Positions 12,024-24,076 of a DNA stretch of 64,000 nt are shown piece after piece. This DNA is from Desmodus rotundus. Taxonomy: Eukaryota; Chordata; Mammalia; Chiroptera; Phyllostomidae. Under the pieces are notes generated by a model, which did no database searches, was not told the DNA's origin, and was given only the letters and a program-made list of their open reading frames with translations. The position numbers were made by a program, and so were the translations under genes. The first letter of the stretch is position 1; each line of letters opens with the position of its first letter. The stretch spans positions 102,351,010-102,415,009 of the forward strand of contig NC_071393.1 of the NCBI RefSeq assembly GCF_022682495.2. Reading direction: 5' to 3'.

Positions 12024-14420
12024 GGACTTCTGGTGAAGATGGCAATGTAGGTAGACATGGTTTGCCTCCTTGCACAACCACATCAAAATTACAGCTAAAC
12101 TATAAAACAACCATCATTTAGAACCATCAGAAATCGAGTTGAATGGAAGTCTGACAACTGTGGAATTAAAGATAAACTACATCTTGACTGGTAGGAAGGG
12201 CAGATAGGTGGAATGGGCTGGTTTCACACCCATATGTAGCAGATAAAAATTGGGAGGGATATCTCAGGAGCTAAGGGTCCCAGTCCTACACTAGGTCCCC
12301 CACCTTAGGGTTCCAGTGCCAGGAACAGAAGTCTCCATAACTTCTGGCATTAAAAACCAGTGGGGATTCAGGCTGTGGAAGATGGAAACTGCTGGACTCC
12401 CTGGCAGTTCCTCTTAAAGGGCCCACATACACACTTGGACTGACTACTCCCGCTGAGCTCCATTGCAGGGGCAGCAGATTGAAAGTCATTAAAAACATAC
12501 GGGGAGGAAGTGAACTGTCCAGCATCAAGGTGAGAGCTGGGTGCAGCTTTCTCTCAGACAGAAGTGCTGGCAGAGGCCACTGTTTCTTTTCTGAGCCTTC
12601 CCCCAACAGAGCCACAGAGCCAGCAGGGGGCGCTGTTTATGAGTTTCCATCAACCTGGTTCACACTGTTTGCCCCATCCCGGTGATTCTCTGAGGCCCTA
12701 CCCCACCCAACTTTCAGGCCCACCCAAGCTGTTTTGAGTGGCTTTTCCATACAAATGGCTTGTATGGGCACATGCTTCAGATTTTTGTAAATTCTCTCTA
12801 AACAAGCAGATCTGGCTTCAGTGAGCCCAAACCTCTCTCTCAGTTGCCCCAGGCCTGCCATTAGGAACAGCCAGCATTGGTTCACCGGTTGGCCTTGCCT
12901 GGGTACCTCCAAGCCCAGCATAAGTAGCAGCTATTCGCAGGTTGCCTTGTATCTTATGCTGTGTGATCCCAGACAGAACACAGGTGGTGGCTGGTCTTGG
13001 ATGTGCCAACAGCAATCAAGGTTCAACTACAGCAGGAGGGTGTACATAGTTTACACAGTGGCTTCACCTCAAGTACTCATCTTGGGTAATAGGAGAGGTT
13101 GTGCCACTGAACCCTACTGGACACCTACTATATTAGGTGACTCTACCAGGCATGGGAGATGTAGCAGCTCTACCTAATACATAAAAACAAACAGTGGGAA
13201 GCTGCCAAAATGAGGAGACCAAGAAATAGGCCCTAAGTGAAAGAACAGAACTCCAGAAAAGTAATAAACAAATGGAGACAAGCAAACTACTAGAGGCAGA
13301 GTTCAAAACACTGGTTATAAGGATGCTCAAGGAACTTAGTGAGACCCTTAACAGCATACAAAATATCCAGTCAGAAACGAAGGATACACTAATTAAAGAT
13401 TAATTTACAGGGAATCAACAATATAGTGGATAAAGTCAAGAATCAAAGCAGCAATTTGGAATATAGGGAAGCAAAAAACAACCATTCAGAATAGTAAAAA
13501 AAAAGAATAAATAAATAGTGAGGATTGGATAGTGTACAGAATCTCTGGGATAACATTTGCAGCATGGGGCTGGCTGGAAGGAGAAGAGAGCAAGAAATTG
13601 GAAACCTATACAAAAAATAATGACAGAAACTTTCATAATTTGGTGGAAGAAATAGACATACAAGTCCAGGAAGTGCTGGGAGTCCCGAACAAAGTGAACT
13701 CATAGAGGCCCACAGCAAGACACATCATAATTAAAATGCAAAAGGTTAAAGACAGGGAGAATCTTAAAAGCAGCAAGAAAAAAAGCAGTTAACCTATATC
13801 GGTGCTCCTCTAGGTCTGTCAGCTGACTTCTCAAAAGAAACTTTGCAGGCTAGAAGGGACTGGCAAGAAGTATTCAAAGTGATAAAAGCAAGGACCTACA
13901 ACCTAGATTACTCTATCCAGCAAATCTATCATTTAGAATTGAAGGGCAGATAAAGAGCGACCCAGATAAGATAGAACTAAAGGAGTTTAGCACAAACCAG
14001 CATTATATGAAATGTTAAAAGGGTTTTTAAGAAGTTCAAAACTATGAACAATAAAATGGCATTAAATACATAAGTATCAACAATTGAATCTAAAAAACAA
14101 AATAAGCAGAACAGAAACCAAATGAGATATACAGGGAACGTTTTGATGGTTGCCAGATAAGAGGGGAGTTGCAGGGATGGGTAAACAAGTGAAGGTATTA
14201 AGGAGTACAAATTACTAGTTACAGAAAAGTTATGGGGATATAAAGTACAGCATAAGACATGTAGTAGCCAAAGAACATATATGTATGGCCATGGACATGG
14301 ACAACAGTGTAGGTAGGGATTGCCTGAGGGAATGGGGGGTGCTTGATGGAGGGGGCAAAAGGGACAAAATTGGGACAATTGTAATAGCATAATCAATAAA
14401 ATATAATAACTTTAAAACAA
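12024..14420 (+). mobile_element. HAL1-like half-LINE, older subfamily (copy D)
   Basis: Starts GACTTCTGGTGAAGATGGCA and ends ATAGCATAATCAATAAAATA with an A-rich tail. It contains decayed ORF1: RSADFSKETL-type sequence around 13800-13870, PRLLYPANLSFRIEG-type near 13900-13950 and a frame-broken coiled coil near 13250-13400. At about 2.4 kb it is longer than copies A, C, E and G because its 5' part (12100-13150) is of a different type, shared with copy F. No ORF2 is seen. The flanks share an imperfect TTTTAATTTTG-like string that may be an eroded duplication. Confidence 0.75.
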
Positions 14421-14501
14421 AAATTTTAATTTGTCTAATTATGTTTGATTTCCTTACAAAATAAGTTTTTAACTAGATTATCTTATGTGGAGGTGTTTTT
14501 C

Positions 14502-14548
14502 TTAATTAAATTTATTGGGGTGACATTGGTTAATAAGACTACTGTGGA
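14502..14548 (-). mobile_element. L1 3'-end fragment
   Basis: AATTAAATTTATTGGGGTGA followed by CATTGGTTAATAAGACTACT is the antisense terminal sequence of mammalian L1M elements. Very short relic. Confidence 0.5.
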
Positions 14549-16060
14549 GGTGTTTTTAAATGAGTAATGTCTTCTGAGGAAAAAAACTAGTTTGGGCTTA
14601 ATGGATGGGTAAACAACAGTGTGAAAGATATTGGTGTAACTTTCAGCAGCTACTTTTTCAATTTCTTGGAGAACCTGTTCAAACTGATTTATCTATTGAA
14701 TTTAAAGAATAAATAAATTCGATTAAAAAAATAAAGTGTCTTGTGATCTGATGATACCTAATGGAGAAATTAAATTTCTCTAGTCATTCTGGCATTAGTT
14801 GGATTCGTTTCAGTTTTGGTAGTAGTAGTAGTACTTTAGAATGGCTGTTGCTGAAATATCTTAAGGAGTGTGGTAATAAGCTGTGAGTCATAGAAATACC
14901 TATGTGTTGCAGTTTAAAAGGCGCAGTTGCACCACAGCTTTGAGATTTCAGTGTAGCCCCTAAGGTTAATTTTAGGAAAGCTGTTGTAAATGGAATTACC
15001 ATGTCAGGCCCCTCAATGTTTGATTTATTAGATTATCTTGTCTTTTGATTACTTTGAATCTTTTCCCTCTCATTTTAAAAGATAATTTTATAATTGTATT
15101 GTGGACTTGGGGGCCATTATACTTTTGGTATAGTGACTGAGTTGAGAATGGAAATTTAGATAAGTTTTTATATTTTGATGGTTATTTAAAGAAATTGATT
15201 AATGCTTTGTCTGATTTTCTCACTGGTGTCTTATTGACTTATAGAATCAAATTTTTAAAAATTCTTATTGCAGATGTAATCTGCTTGTAAACTTTTAAGC
15301 ATATATAACTACAAAATAAGGAGAGTCTACTTAGTGTTTTCTTCAAGTACTTTATGTTTTCTTATGTTTAAAACTTTAAACTCTGTGGGTGTTTTTCTTT
15401 GATATGAATGATTCAGCCTTTGCTGATCTGAACTAACTTACAATTAACTAAATTTTAAAAATCTATTTGGATCCATTTTAGATTTTGAGTTACATTATTG
15501 TCTGTACTTTTATCTTTATTACACTTTAGTATATTACTACTTCCCAAAAATTGCTAGACTGTCTCCTGTCTCAGAGTTCTGTGAACGTGTATGGAGAGAA
15601 TAAGGGCTTTAGAATTTTAGGAGAAGGAGTACTAGCTATAGGGATGGTACTTGCTTGAGCTGGAAGATCAGGACCACATTGAGGCTTAGGTTAGGGTTTG
15701 TTTTTTGTTTTTTTTTTCCTGGTTTATAGATACTATGTATTTGCCTCCTCAGCTAGATTATACGTGAATCTATTTGTGGAACACTACTAAGCATTTTTGC
15801 ATTTTCAATTCAAAATTTTAAATTTAAATGAAGATTCAAAATGAACACAATTTGTAAAGAATAAAATTAACAATATAGTAATTTAAATGTGTTTTATATG
15901 ATCTCCAACACCACATTTTTCACCCTACTCAGAACTAATACTTTGTGTCACATTCCACTAAGAAAAGAGCATTAGGAAGAGAATTTTTACAAACTTTACA
16001 CCGTATCTACCTCCTTACCTGGGCCTCTGCTTTTTTCCTTCTGTACGTCTCTGTAGATGT
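14549..16060. other. Intronic sequence, nothing recognised
   Basis: About 1.5 kb of AT-rich sequence without a supported exon, RNA gene or clear repeat. This is one of the longest apparently repeat-free stretches of intron 1 in the window. Confidence 0.4.
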
Positions 16061-16064
16061 CTGC

Positions 16065-17045
16065 CTCTATCTAAGGCTAGTCTCTACTTGTACAACAAAT
16101 TCTATTTCTCTTGCCATTTGAAAACATTGCTCCTCATGCTCCTGCTTCATCTCTCGTTCCCTTTCTGCTGGACCGTGTTTGTCAGCATATTCACATGTAG
16201 TTTCTCCCATCTTTAAAAGCCAGACTGTCAACCTCATATTCCCATCTAGCTTCCACTTAATTTCTCTCATTTCTTTACAGGAAATCTTCCTCCAAAATGT
16301 TGTGAATACCTTCTGAATTCATTTCAATCAGGATTTGATCATCTGCACTCAATTACTTAGGTCAAGGTCACCAGTAATATCTACTTGCTAAATCCAACGG
16401 TCAATGCCTAGTTTTAATTGTACTTTATTTACTAACACCATGTGACATAGTTGATCAATTTCTTTGTCTTCATACACTTTATTCATTTAGCAACCATGCA
16501 ATATGCTCCTTATTTTCTTTCTCCCTCTCCTTCTCAGTCTCCTTTGTAAGTTGGTCTTTATCTTCCTGTTGTTGAATTGCCCAGGGCCTCAGTCTTGAGA
16601 CCTGGGCTGTAGTTACACCCATTCTGTTGATGATTGTATCCATGCTTAGGGCTTTAACTAGAATTCATGTTCTGAATACTTTTAATTTATATCTCGAGTG
16701 TCTCACCTGCCCAAGCACTCTTTTGTTTAGCTGTCTACTGGACATCTTCACTTGTCGAAAACCTAATTCCTGGTTTTTAACCCCAACCATGTCCTTTCCA
16801 CATTTCCTCCATCTCAATAAAGGACAGTTTTATTGTTTTTGGCTTAGTCTAAAAGCTTTGGAGTTGTCTTTGTCTTTGCTTATTCTCTCACATCCCACAA
16901 ATCATCCTGTCTCTACCTTCATAATGTATCTAGAATTTGAGTACTTCTTAATACATGCCTTGTAACCAACTTGCTTTAATCATCTCTTGCCCAGATTATT
17001 TTAGTTGTCTTTTAACATTTTTCTCAGCTTTCACCTTCTCCTCTT
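16065..17045 (+). mobile_element. LINE L2, ORF 3' half
   Basis: A nearly 1 kb stretch of mammalian L2 in sense orientation. Recognisable blocks in order: AACATTGCTCCTCATGCTCC, TTTCTCCCATCTTTAAAAGC, AGGTCAAGGTCACCAGTAAT, TGACATAGTTGATCAATTTC, GCCCAGGGCCTCAGTCTTGA, CTGTCTACTGGACATCTTCA, CTCACATCCCACAAATCATC and ATCTCTTGCCCAGATTATTT. The order agrees with the L2 reverse-transcriptase region. Frames are destroyed. It predates the bat-specific insertions around it. Confidence 0.7.
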
Positions 17046-17320
17046 CAGGAGAAAAGATGTGCATTTGCTTTTGCTGCATGCACTATGGGTACCACCAGCT
17101 TGGGACCACTTAAATTTTTTGGCTTAGCATTTCCAAGACCATGCAAATAGTTTGGACCTTAAAGCCCTATAAGAAGAAATCTCTGGAGCCCAGGCAGAAT
17201 GTTCATTAAAAGTCAACACTCTTTTAAATTCATTTTAGTGCTTCATAAATCTTAAAATTTATTTTTGCTCAGGACATATCCACGTTGAACAGCCTGTGTA
17301 ACCTGTGGATGGTGATTTTT

Positions 17321-19203
17321 TTAGAAGTATATTTTATTGATTATGCTATTATAGTTGTCCCAATTTTTTCTTCCCTTTATTCCCCTCCACCCTGCATGCC
17401 ACCCTTCCGCCCCTTAGTTCATGTCTGTGGGTCGTACATATAGGTTCTTTGGCTTCTCCATTTGCTATACTTTTCTTAACCTCCCCCTGTCTATTTTGTG
17501 CCTACAAATTATGCTTTTTATTCCCTGTACCTTTTTCCCTCATTCTCCACCCCTGCACTGATAACCCTCCATGTGATCTCCATTTCTATTCTGTTCCTGT
17601 TCTAGTTGTTGCTTAGTTTTTGTTTTTCCAAGTTCAGTTGTTGATAGTTGTAAGTTTGTTGTCATTTTACTGTTCATGGTTTTGATCATCTTTTTCTTAG
17701 ATAAGCAAGCCCCTTTAACATTTCATATAATAAGGACTGGGTGATGATGAACTCCTTTAACTTGACCTTGTCTGGGAAGTACTTTTATCTGCCCTTCCAT
17801 TCTAAATGATAGCTTTGCTGGGTAGAGTAATCTTGGATGCAGGTCCTTGCCTTTCATGATTTTGAATACTTCTTTCCAGCTCCTCCTTGCCTGTAAGGTT
17901 TCTTTTGAGAAATCAGCTGATAGTCTAATGGGAACTCTTTTGTAGGTAACTGTCTCCTTTTCTCTTTCTGCTTTTAAGATTCTCTCCTTATCTTTAATCT
18001 TGGGTAATGTAATTATGATGTGCCTTGGTGTGTTTCTTCTTGGATCCAACAGCTTTCAGCCCCTCTGAGTGTCCTGGACTTTCATGTTTAGTTCCTTCAC
18101 CAAATTGGGGCAGTTTTCCTTCATTATTTTTTCAAATATGGTTTCCAGTTTCTTGCTTTTCCTCTTCTCCTTCTGGGACCCCTATGATTTTGATGTTGGA
18201 AGATTTAAAATTGTCCCAGAGGTTCCTTAGCCTCTCTGCATATTTTTTTGAATTCTCATTTCTTCATTATGTTCCCTTTGGATGTTTATTTCTTCCTTTT
18301 GTTCCAAATCCTTGATTGGAGTCCTGGTTTCCACCCCTTCACTGTCGATTCTCTGTATATTTTCCTTTATTTCATTTTGCATAGCCTTCATTTCTTTCTT
18401 TATTTTGTGACCATACTTAAACATTTCTGTGAGCATCCTGATTACCAGTGTTTTGAACTCTGTATTTGATAGGTTGTCTTTTCTCCTCATTGCTTAGTTC
18501 TTTTTCTGGAGTTTTGGTGTATTCTTTCATTTGGGCCATATTTCTTTGTCTCTGAGTGCCTGTAATGTTGTAAGGGGTGGAGCCTTAGGTATTTGCCAGG
18601 GCAGGGCAACCCACATCACTGTGTTGTGGCACTGTTTGTGGGGGAGGGGTCAGAGAGGGAACAGTGCTGTTTACTTGGCTCTTGCCCCACTTCCCTCGCT
18701 TCCCAGAAGCAGATTGTGCCCTTTCAGGTGCCCATTCCCAGGTGGGCGGGCTTGTGCATGTTCTAAGATCCTGTGCGCCTCTCCAAAGGATCTCCTGTAA
18801 GACTGGGAATTTCTCCTGCTGCCACAACCCCCACAGTGTTTTACAGGCAGAGGTTTTTGAGGCTTTATTTTCCTGGACCGGAACCCTGGTTTGTGTGGTT
18901 TGTCTTGCTCTCCCGTTGTTCCTCCTGGCTTATCTGCACCCGAATGTGGAATATTCTGGTCCACTGCCTGGCCCAGCCAGGTCTGCTAGCCATCATGTGT
19001 CCTGTCCGTCCCAGCTTCCCATCTGTGCCCCTTCTACCACTCTGGATGAATGTGTCTTCTTTAACTTCTTTGTTGTCAGACTTCCATCCAGTTTGACTTT
19101 CTGACTCTTCTGGTTGTTTTTTGTTTTTAAGTTGGTTGTTACCCTTTTGGTTGTGCAAGGAAGTGAAGTGTATCTACCCATGCCTCCATCTTGGCCAGAA
19201 TTC
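17321..19203 (-). mobile_element. HAL1-like half-LINE retrotransposon, full length (copy E)
   Basis: Reverse copy: 3' end at the left (TATTTTATTGATTATGCTAT), 5' end at the right (reverse of CTGGCCAAGATGGAGGCATG). The minus strand reads the ORF1 C-terminal domain at 17723-18049 (RRNTPRHIIITLPKIKDKE, YKRVPIRLSADFSKE, PRLLYPAKLSF) and a coiled-coil part at 18227-18490 (KTLVIRMLTEMFKYGHK). There is no ORF2. At the position of the TGA seen in copies A and G this copy has AAA (18189-18191). Target-site duplications are not clear by eye. Confidence 0.82.
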
Positions 19204-19865
19204 AGTAGTATTAAAACAAACAGACAAGAAAACAAAATAAAACATGTTTCTGCTCCCTAAAAGCACTCCAAAGTAGAACAATTCTGTGTGAAGTTTTAGT
19301 ATTTTGTTAGCACATGATTGCTATTCCCCTTCGACTTGTTAAAAGCTTATCTTAAGAAGCCCAGGATTGTGTTAATACCAATTAAAAAATTGCTTATGCA
19401 AGTGCAAGATGTTAACAAATGCTGTTTCAATCACAAAGGTTAATAATATACCTAATAAACATCTGTTTTCTCAGGTTACATTTCTTGCTATTTTCAGACT
19501 TGGACCATTCCTGCTGTAACTTGAATAACGTATATCTGCATTTTAAAATGACATATAAGTTGAAAGACAAAGTTAAACTTAATAAGCTTAAGTTTATTAT
19601 GTTATCAATATACAATTCTTAGGTCTCTATCTTGGCAGTTAACACAGACAATGGTGACTAGCTTTATTTTGTCTTGGAAAATTCATGAGTCTTATTAAAA
19701 TAGTTCTGGTGAAGTCTTATTTTGGATAAACTCAGATTTATCCAACTTTAAAGGAGATAAGTAATTCTAAAATACTTAGAATAATGATTCTTCTGTTTAG
19801 GTGGAATTTGGTTTCTTTAATCATTATCTGTTTTTTAAGTCTTCGTATCAAAAAAGAACTTTTTA
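19204..19865. other. Intronic sequence, nothing recognised
   Basis: AT-rich intron 1 sequence with no supported exon or clear repeat. Confidence 0.35.
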
Positions 19866-20065
19866 AAAAAAGATTTTGTTTGTTTATTTTTAGAGAGAGG
19901 GGAAGGGAGGGAGAAAGGGAAAGGAGAGAAACATCAATTTATTGCCCTTAAATGTGACTGGGGACTGAACCTGCAACCAGACATGTGCCTTGACCAGGAA
20001 TGGAATCAGTGACCTTTTGCTTTGCAGGAGGATGCCCAACCAACTGAGCCTCACCAGTCAGGGCT
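19866..20065 (-). mobile_element. Ves SINE
   Basis: Reverse Ves: TTTGTTTATTTTTAGAGAGA tail and purine tract, GACTGGGGACTGAACCTGCA, reverse B box and head CCTCACCAGTCAGGGCT. The flanks TCAAAAAAGAAC and TCAAAAACTTTT may be a diverged duplication. Confidence 0.85.
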
Positions 20066-20598
20066 CAAAAACTTTTAAAACTCTCAGATTTATTTGTACT
20101 ATTAAAATTGCAAAAGTTAACTTTAATTATGGGATTTAATTCCATCTGCGTTACGTACCTTGCCTTTTTCCACAATAAATTTGAGATGAGTTACAAGAAT
20201 ACAAGGCACTTTATGTAGCTCATACATGTTTATAGGAATATTGATATCTAGACTAAACATCAGAATCATTCGCACTTTGAGGTTTAATTTTAGCTGAAAC
20301 TGCCCTTCATATGAGGGGTATAATTCAAGGCAGATCTGGGTAGGCAGATTCAGATCACACTTTTATTTTCTGAAGCTATTGGGTGAATCTAAAAGTAGGA
20401 TTCATATTCTGTTGATGAGGCAAAGCCTTTTAGTGGTTGAGAAGGATGGTGATAGCCAGTTTTGTTTTTGCAATACAACTTGTTTTCAGTAAGGAGTACC
20501 TTGAAAAAATCAAGAAAAGCAAAGCATCTAATTTATAATTTATTTTAATGCCAAATGATATACTGTAACATTTTGTTTATCCTCACCCGAGGGAATGC
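20066..20598. other. Intronic sequence between two Ves SINEs
   Basis: AT-rich. A short part near 20250-20300 (ACATCAGAATCATTCGCACT) weakly recalls the hAT relic MER5A, but the match is too short to call. Confidence 0.3.
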
Positions 20599-20803
20599 TT
20601 ATTGATTTTGGAGAGAGGGGAGGGGAGGGAGGGAGAGAGGAAGAGAAACATCGATGTGAGACACATCCATCCGTTCCCTCTCATACGTACCCCCATCCTG
20701 GACTGAACCCCAGGCTAGACATGTGCCTTGACTGGGAATCAAACCTGTGACCTTTTGGTTAATGGGATGACATTACAACCAACTGAGCAACACCGGCCAG
20801 GGC
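20599..20803 (-). mobile_element. Ves SINE
   Basis: Reverse Ves: purine tract GAGAGAGGGGAGGGGAGGG, ATGTGCCTTGACTGGGAATC with reverse B box, and head ACACCGGCCAGGGC. Several changes in the B-box half mark it as an older copy. Confidence 0.83.
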
Positions 20804-21335
20804 CATTCTAACATTTAGATTTTGACTTAATATATTTCCATATTCTTGATGTATCCCAGCACGTCATGAGGCTGATAGTCACTGGAATAAAGGTGCTAGC
20901 AGTTTGCAAATGGACTCAACTCTCTAAATGAACCACCTCTTTTTTTTTTTTTTTGGCATTAGGAGTGTGATACTTTTAGTGAATATCCAGTGTGTTGGTA
21001 ATAGTTAATGCTTCTTTATTTCCACGTATAGTAGTAGTATTTATGAACTTTTCATGATAAAAGAAGCTAAATACTAATTGTCAAAAGTGGATATTTTGGG
21101 GGGAAATGTCAAAGTTATTTTTCTCACATGATTGAAAAATAGAAGGATATGTTACACCCTTTCTAGGTACTATACATTTTTTCTCCATAGTATATTTGAT
21201 AAAGTATGTGATTTAAACAACTAACCTGCTTAAATTTGTAGTTCGGTTAGGTCTAAAATACTACTTGAAATAGATGTTTTGTATATTTAATTTTTACAAG
21301 ACTAACTCAGGTTTTTTTTTTCCTTTCCCTTTTAG
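20804..21335 (+). other. End of KTN1 intron 1 with 3' splice site
   Basis: No repeat is recognised. The last bases are a pyrimidine tract (TTTTTTTTTTCCTTTCCCTT) followed by TTAG, a strong 3' splice site for the first coding exon. No CpG-rich promoter is visible, so the transcription start is expected left of the window. Confidence 0.6.
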
Positions 21336-21367
21336 GTTTTATAGGATCACATCAACAAAAAAGCATG
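21336..21367 (+). other. KTN1 5' UTR part of the first coding exon
   Basis: Thirty-two untranslated bases between the acceptor AG (21334-21335) and the start codon. Two ATGs lie back to back at 21365 and 21368. The second has A at -3 and G at +4, the better initiation context, and gives the N-terminus MEFYES known from other mammals. Use of the first would add only one Met. Confidence 0.75.
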
Positions 21368-21890
21368 ATGGAGTTTTATGAGTCAACATATTTTATTGTT
21401 CTTATTCCTTCAGTAGTTATTACAGTAATTTTCCTCTTCTTTTGGCTTTTCATGAAAGAAACATTATATGATGAAGTTCTTGCAAAACAGAAAAGAGAAC
21501 AAAAACTTATTCCTACCAAAACAGATAAAAAGAAAGCAGAAAAGAAAAAGAATAAAAAGAAAGAAATCCAGAATGGGAACCTCCATGAATCTGATTCTGA
21601 AAGTGTACCCCGGGACTTTAAGTTATCTGATGCCTTGGCTATAGAAGATGAGCAGCTTGTACCTGTTGCACTGAACGTGGCTGAAACTTCAAGTAGTGTT
21701 AGAGAAAGAAAAAGGAAGGAAAAGAAACACAAGCCTGTACTTGAAGAGCAGGTCACCAAAGAAAGTGATGTATCAAAGATTCCAGGCAAAAAAGTAGAAC
21801 CTGTCCCAGTTACTGTACAGCCCACCCCCCCCTCTGAAGCAGTTGCTTCAAAGAAGAAACCAGGGCAGAAGAAGACTAAAAATGGAAGCG
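21368..21890 (+). CDS. KTN1 coding exon 1 (membrane anchor and basic region)
   Basis: Encodes residues 1-174 plus the first base of codon 175. Residues 8-29 (YFIVLIPSVVITVIFLFFWL and on) are one hydrophobic membrane segment that anchors kinectin in the endoplasmic reticulum. It is followed by KETLYDEVLAKQKREQK and a strongly basic run (KKKAEKKKNKKKE, about 53-65). Serine/acid motif DSESVPRDFK follows, then a second lysine-rich part ending KKKPGQKKTKNGS. The donor is G|GTATTA, phase 1. The open frame runs on into the intron to a stop at 21952, which is chance read-through and not a supported alternative end. Sequence agreement with mammalian kinectin is very high. Confidence 0.97.
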
Positions 21891-22189
21891 GTATTATAAT
21901 CTATTTAACTTTATTGGATGATTTTATTTGTTTTAATAATTTTACATTTTGAAGTTCTGATACTTTATTAGGTGTGTGCACAGAATGTTAAATACTAAGC
22001 CTGAAGCCAAGGTCATTATCCTTTTTACTGTGTGTTTGCTTTCATTAACATTTAGTGCTGACAGAAATAATTAGTATTGATTATAAAACTGCATTTATAA
22101 TTAAAATTCATATTACACATATTGGAAAGACCTTTAGTAGAAATATACAAAATTAACTCTTTTATTAATACTACTAAGGACCTGTAAGT

Positions 22190-23060
22190 GCCAACAGTTA
22201 GAAACATTTACAGTTATTTCAGCCAATACTCTCTAATCACTGTGATAGGAATTAAAGATGAAGAGATAAATCAGATACAGCTTTTTACCCTTGACTGGTT
22301 TTGCAAACAGTTAGTATACATCTGTTTTATGGTAGGCATTATACTAAGTGCTAGGACTACAGAGATGAATAGTGTATTTTCAAGGTATTCACATGCTAGC
22401 TGTAGACACAGCCATAAATATTATGAAATAAAAAGTTTTGTATAATGATCTAGGTGTATCTGAACCAGTATAGGAGTTCTGTATTGGCCACTTAGATCAT
22501 ATAATGACTGAAATTAGTCTAAAAGATTGAGTAAATACTAGCTAGTTTATTTGGGTGGCCAGGAAGGGGTGGGAGTAGGGTATTCCAAGAAGAAGGGCAA
22601 AGAATATGTAAACCAATAATAAAACATGACATAGAAGAGATGTATAAAGTATAGAAGAAGCACAGAAGCCCAAACAGCTACTACTTATGGGGACCAGGGC
22701 CAAAAAGCTTTATAAGGGAGAGAGTGCCTAAGCTGGGTCTTCCAGAGTGAATCACGTCACCAAGCAAATAATGGGGTCTCATTCCACACTGGCAGAATAT
22801 TGTGTGTAAATGCACAAAGTTATAAGAGTACAGTGTATTGTTGAACCATGAAATATGAAGTAGGGAGTGTTAGGAAACAAAGCTGAAAAGATACACAGTG
22901 GTTAGACCATGATGGTTTTTATATACAGTGCTAAAGAGCTGGGATATTATATTTTACTCACTGTTGAAGATTTTCAAGCAGATTAGTTTACATGGTCAGA
23001 TTTATGTTTTAGAAAGATAAACATTTTCTAAATTTCTTTAGAAAGAAATTTAGAAAAATT
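22190..23060 (-). mobile_element. LINE L2 fragments, antisense
   Basis: Antisense L2: ATGGTAGGCATTATACTAAG, TGCTAGGACTACAGAGATGA, GTATTCCAAGAAGAAGGGCA, AAGAGCTGGGATATTATATT and TTTTCAAGCAGATTAGTTTA occur in the order expected of L2 read backwards. Old and non-coding. The 34-bp palindrome at 23024-23057 lies at its right end. Confidence 0.55.
23024..23057. repeat. Perfect 16-bp inverted repeat with 2-base spacer
   Basis: The left arm TTTTCTAAATTTCTTT (23024-23039) is the exact reverse complement of the right arm (23042-23057), separated by AG. In RNA it would form a perfect 16-bp AU-rich stem. It lies in intron sequence about 350 bases left of coding exon 2. Confidence 0.9.
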
Positions 23061-23409
23061 CTTTGGCAGAATTTGGGAGTACAAATTATATGGGACATAT
23101 TTGATACAGACAGACTAGTTACAAGGTTACTGTTTTCTGAAGTTAAGTTGAATTACTAAACTATGGTTGTCACAGAATAAATAATAGGAGTGGCAGAGAT
23201 ATGAGGTATAAAAGAAGGAGCAAGTTAAAGAGTAGATATAACAGTAAGAAAGCTAGAATGACAAATTATTAGTGGAAGAATTATATATGAGAGTTTAAAA
23301 TTTGAATGGTGAAGCATTCTGGAAATTTTCATTAACAACTGTGTCTTTTCTGGTGGGGTTATTGTTTTAATTTATTTTTAATATGCTTTTTCATTTATTT
23401 TTAATAAAG

Positions 23410-23547
23410 ATGATCAGGATAAAAAGGTGGAAACTCTTATGACTCCTTCAAAAAAACAAGAATCATTACCCCTCCCCCAAGAGACTAGACAAGAAAGTGG
23501 ATCAGGAAAGAAGAAGGTTTCATCAAAGAAGCAGAAGACAGAAAATG
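23410..23547 (+). CDS. KTN1 coding exon 2
   Basis: Encodes the rest of codon 175 to residue 220 (DDQDKKVETLMTPSKKQE ... KKKVSSKKQKTEN). It is lysine- and glutamine-rich and continues the basic cytosolic neck between the membrane anchor and the coiled coil. The acceptor is TTTTTAATAAAG|AT, weak because AATAA interrupts the pyrimidine tract; the donor is G|GTGAAA. Phase 1 at both ends and 138 bp long, so skipping it would keep the frame and delete 46 residues. Confidence 0.95.
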
Positions 23548-23879
23548 GTGAAACGCGTCGATATGTATTTTATAAGCACTAATTCTAGAGAAGTACACTC
23601 TGATAAGGGCCCTAGAGCCCTCATGTGCTCTTCAATCCCCAGCTTAATATGTACTGTGATAGCTTTAATGCTAATGCGAGTCCTGGGTTCTCTTTAGCTT
23701 TGTGGCTTTGTCGTGCTTTGACAGATGGGCAGGGTATAAGTTTGTACTCAAGAAGTATTGGAAATTTAAGTAAGACAAAACATTTATAAATATTCTCTCA
23801 TTCTTAACTAAGTTTTAAAAATAATGTAAATAGCATACAAACTTTATAGAAGAAAAATATTCCTGAAATACTTACACTT

Positions 23880-24076
23880 AAAAAAAAAAAATTTCTAGAG
23901 AGAGGAGACGGGAGGGAGAAAGGGAGAGGAACATCAGTGTGTGGTTGCCTCTCACACGCCCCCAGCTGGGGACCTGGCTTGCAATCCAGGCATGTGCTCT
24001 GACTGGGAATTGAACTGGCGACCCTTTGGTTTGCAGGCCAGTACTCAATCCACTGGGCCACACTAGGCCAGACCCT
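23880..24076 (-). mobile_element. Ves SINE
   Basis: Reverse Ves: A-run, AGAGAGAGGAGACGGGAGGG purine tract, CACACGCCCCCAGCTGGGGA, reverse B box GGGAATTGAACTGG and head CCACACTAGGCCAGA. Relatively well preserved. The flanks CTTACACTT and CTTATACTT may be the target duplication. Confidence 0.87.

Noticed and set aside
1..21335. A promoter, CpG island or noncoding first exon of KTN1
   Set aside because: I found no CpG-rich stretch. The CG-containing parts are the 5' regions of HAL1 copies (for example 10100-10350 and 18700-19000), which are transposon sequence.
21891..21952. Continuation of the first KTN1 exon's frame into the intron
   Set aside because: A canonical donor lies at 21891, and the next exon restores the known kinectin sequence. 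No splice or protein evidence supports a short product.
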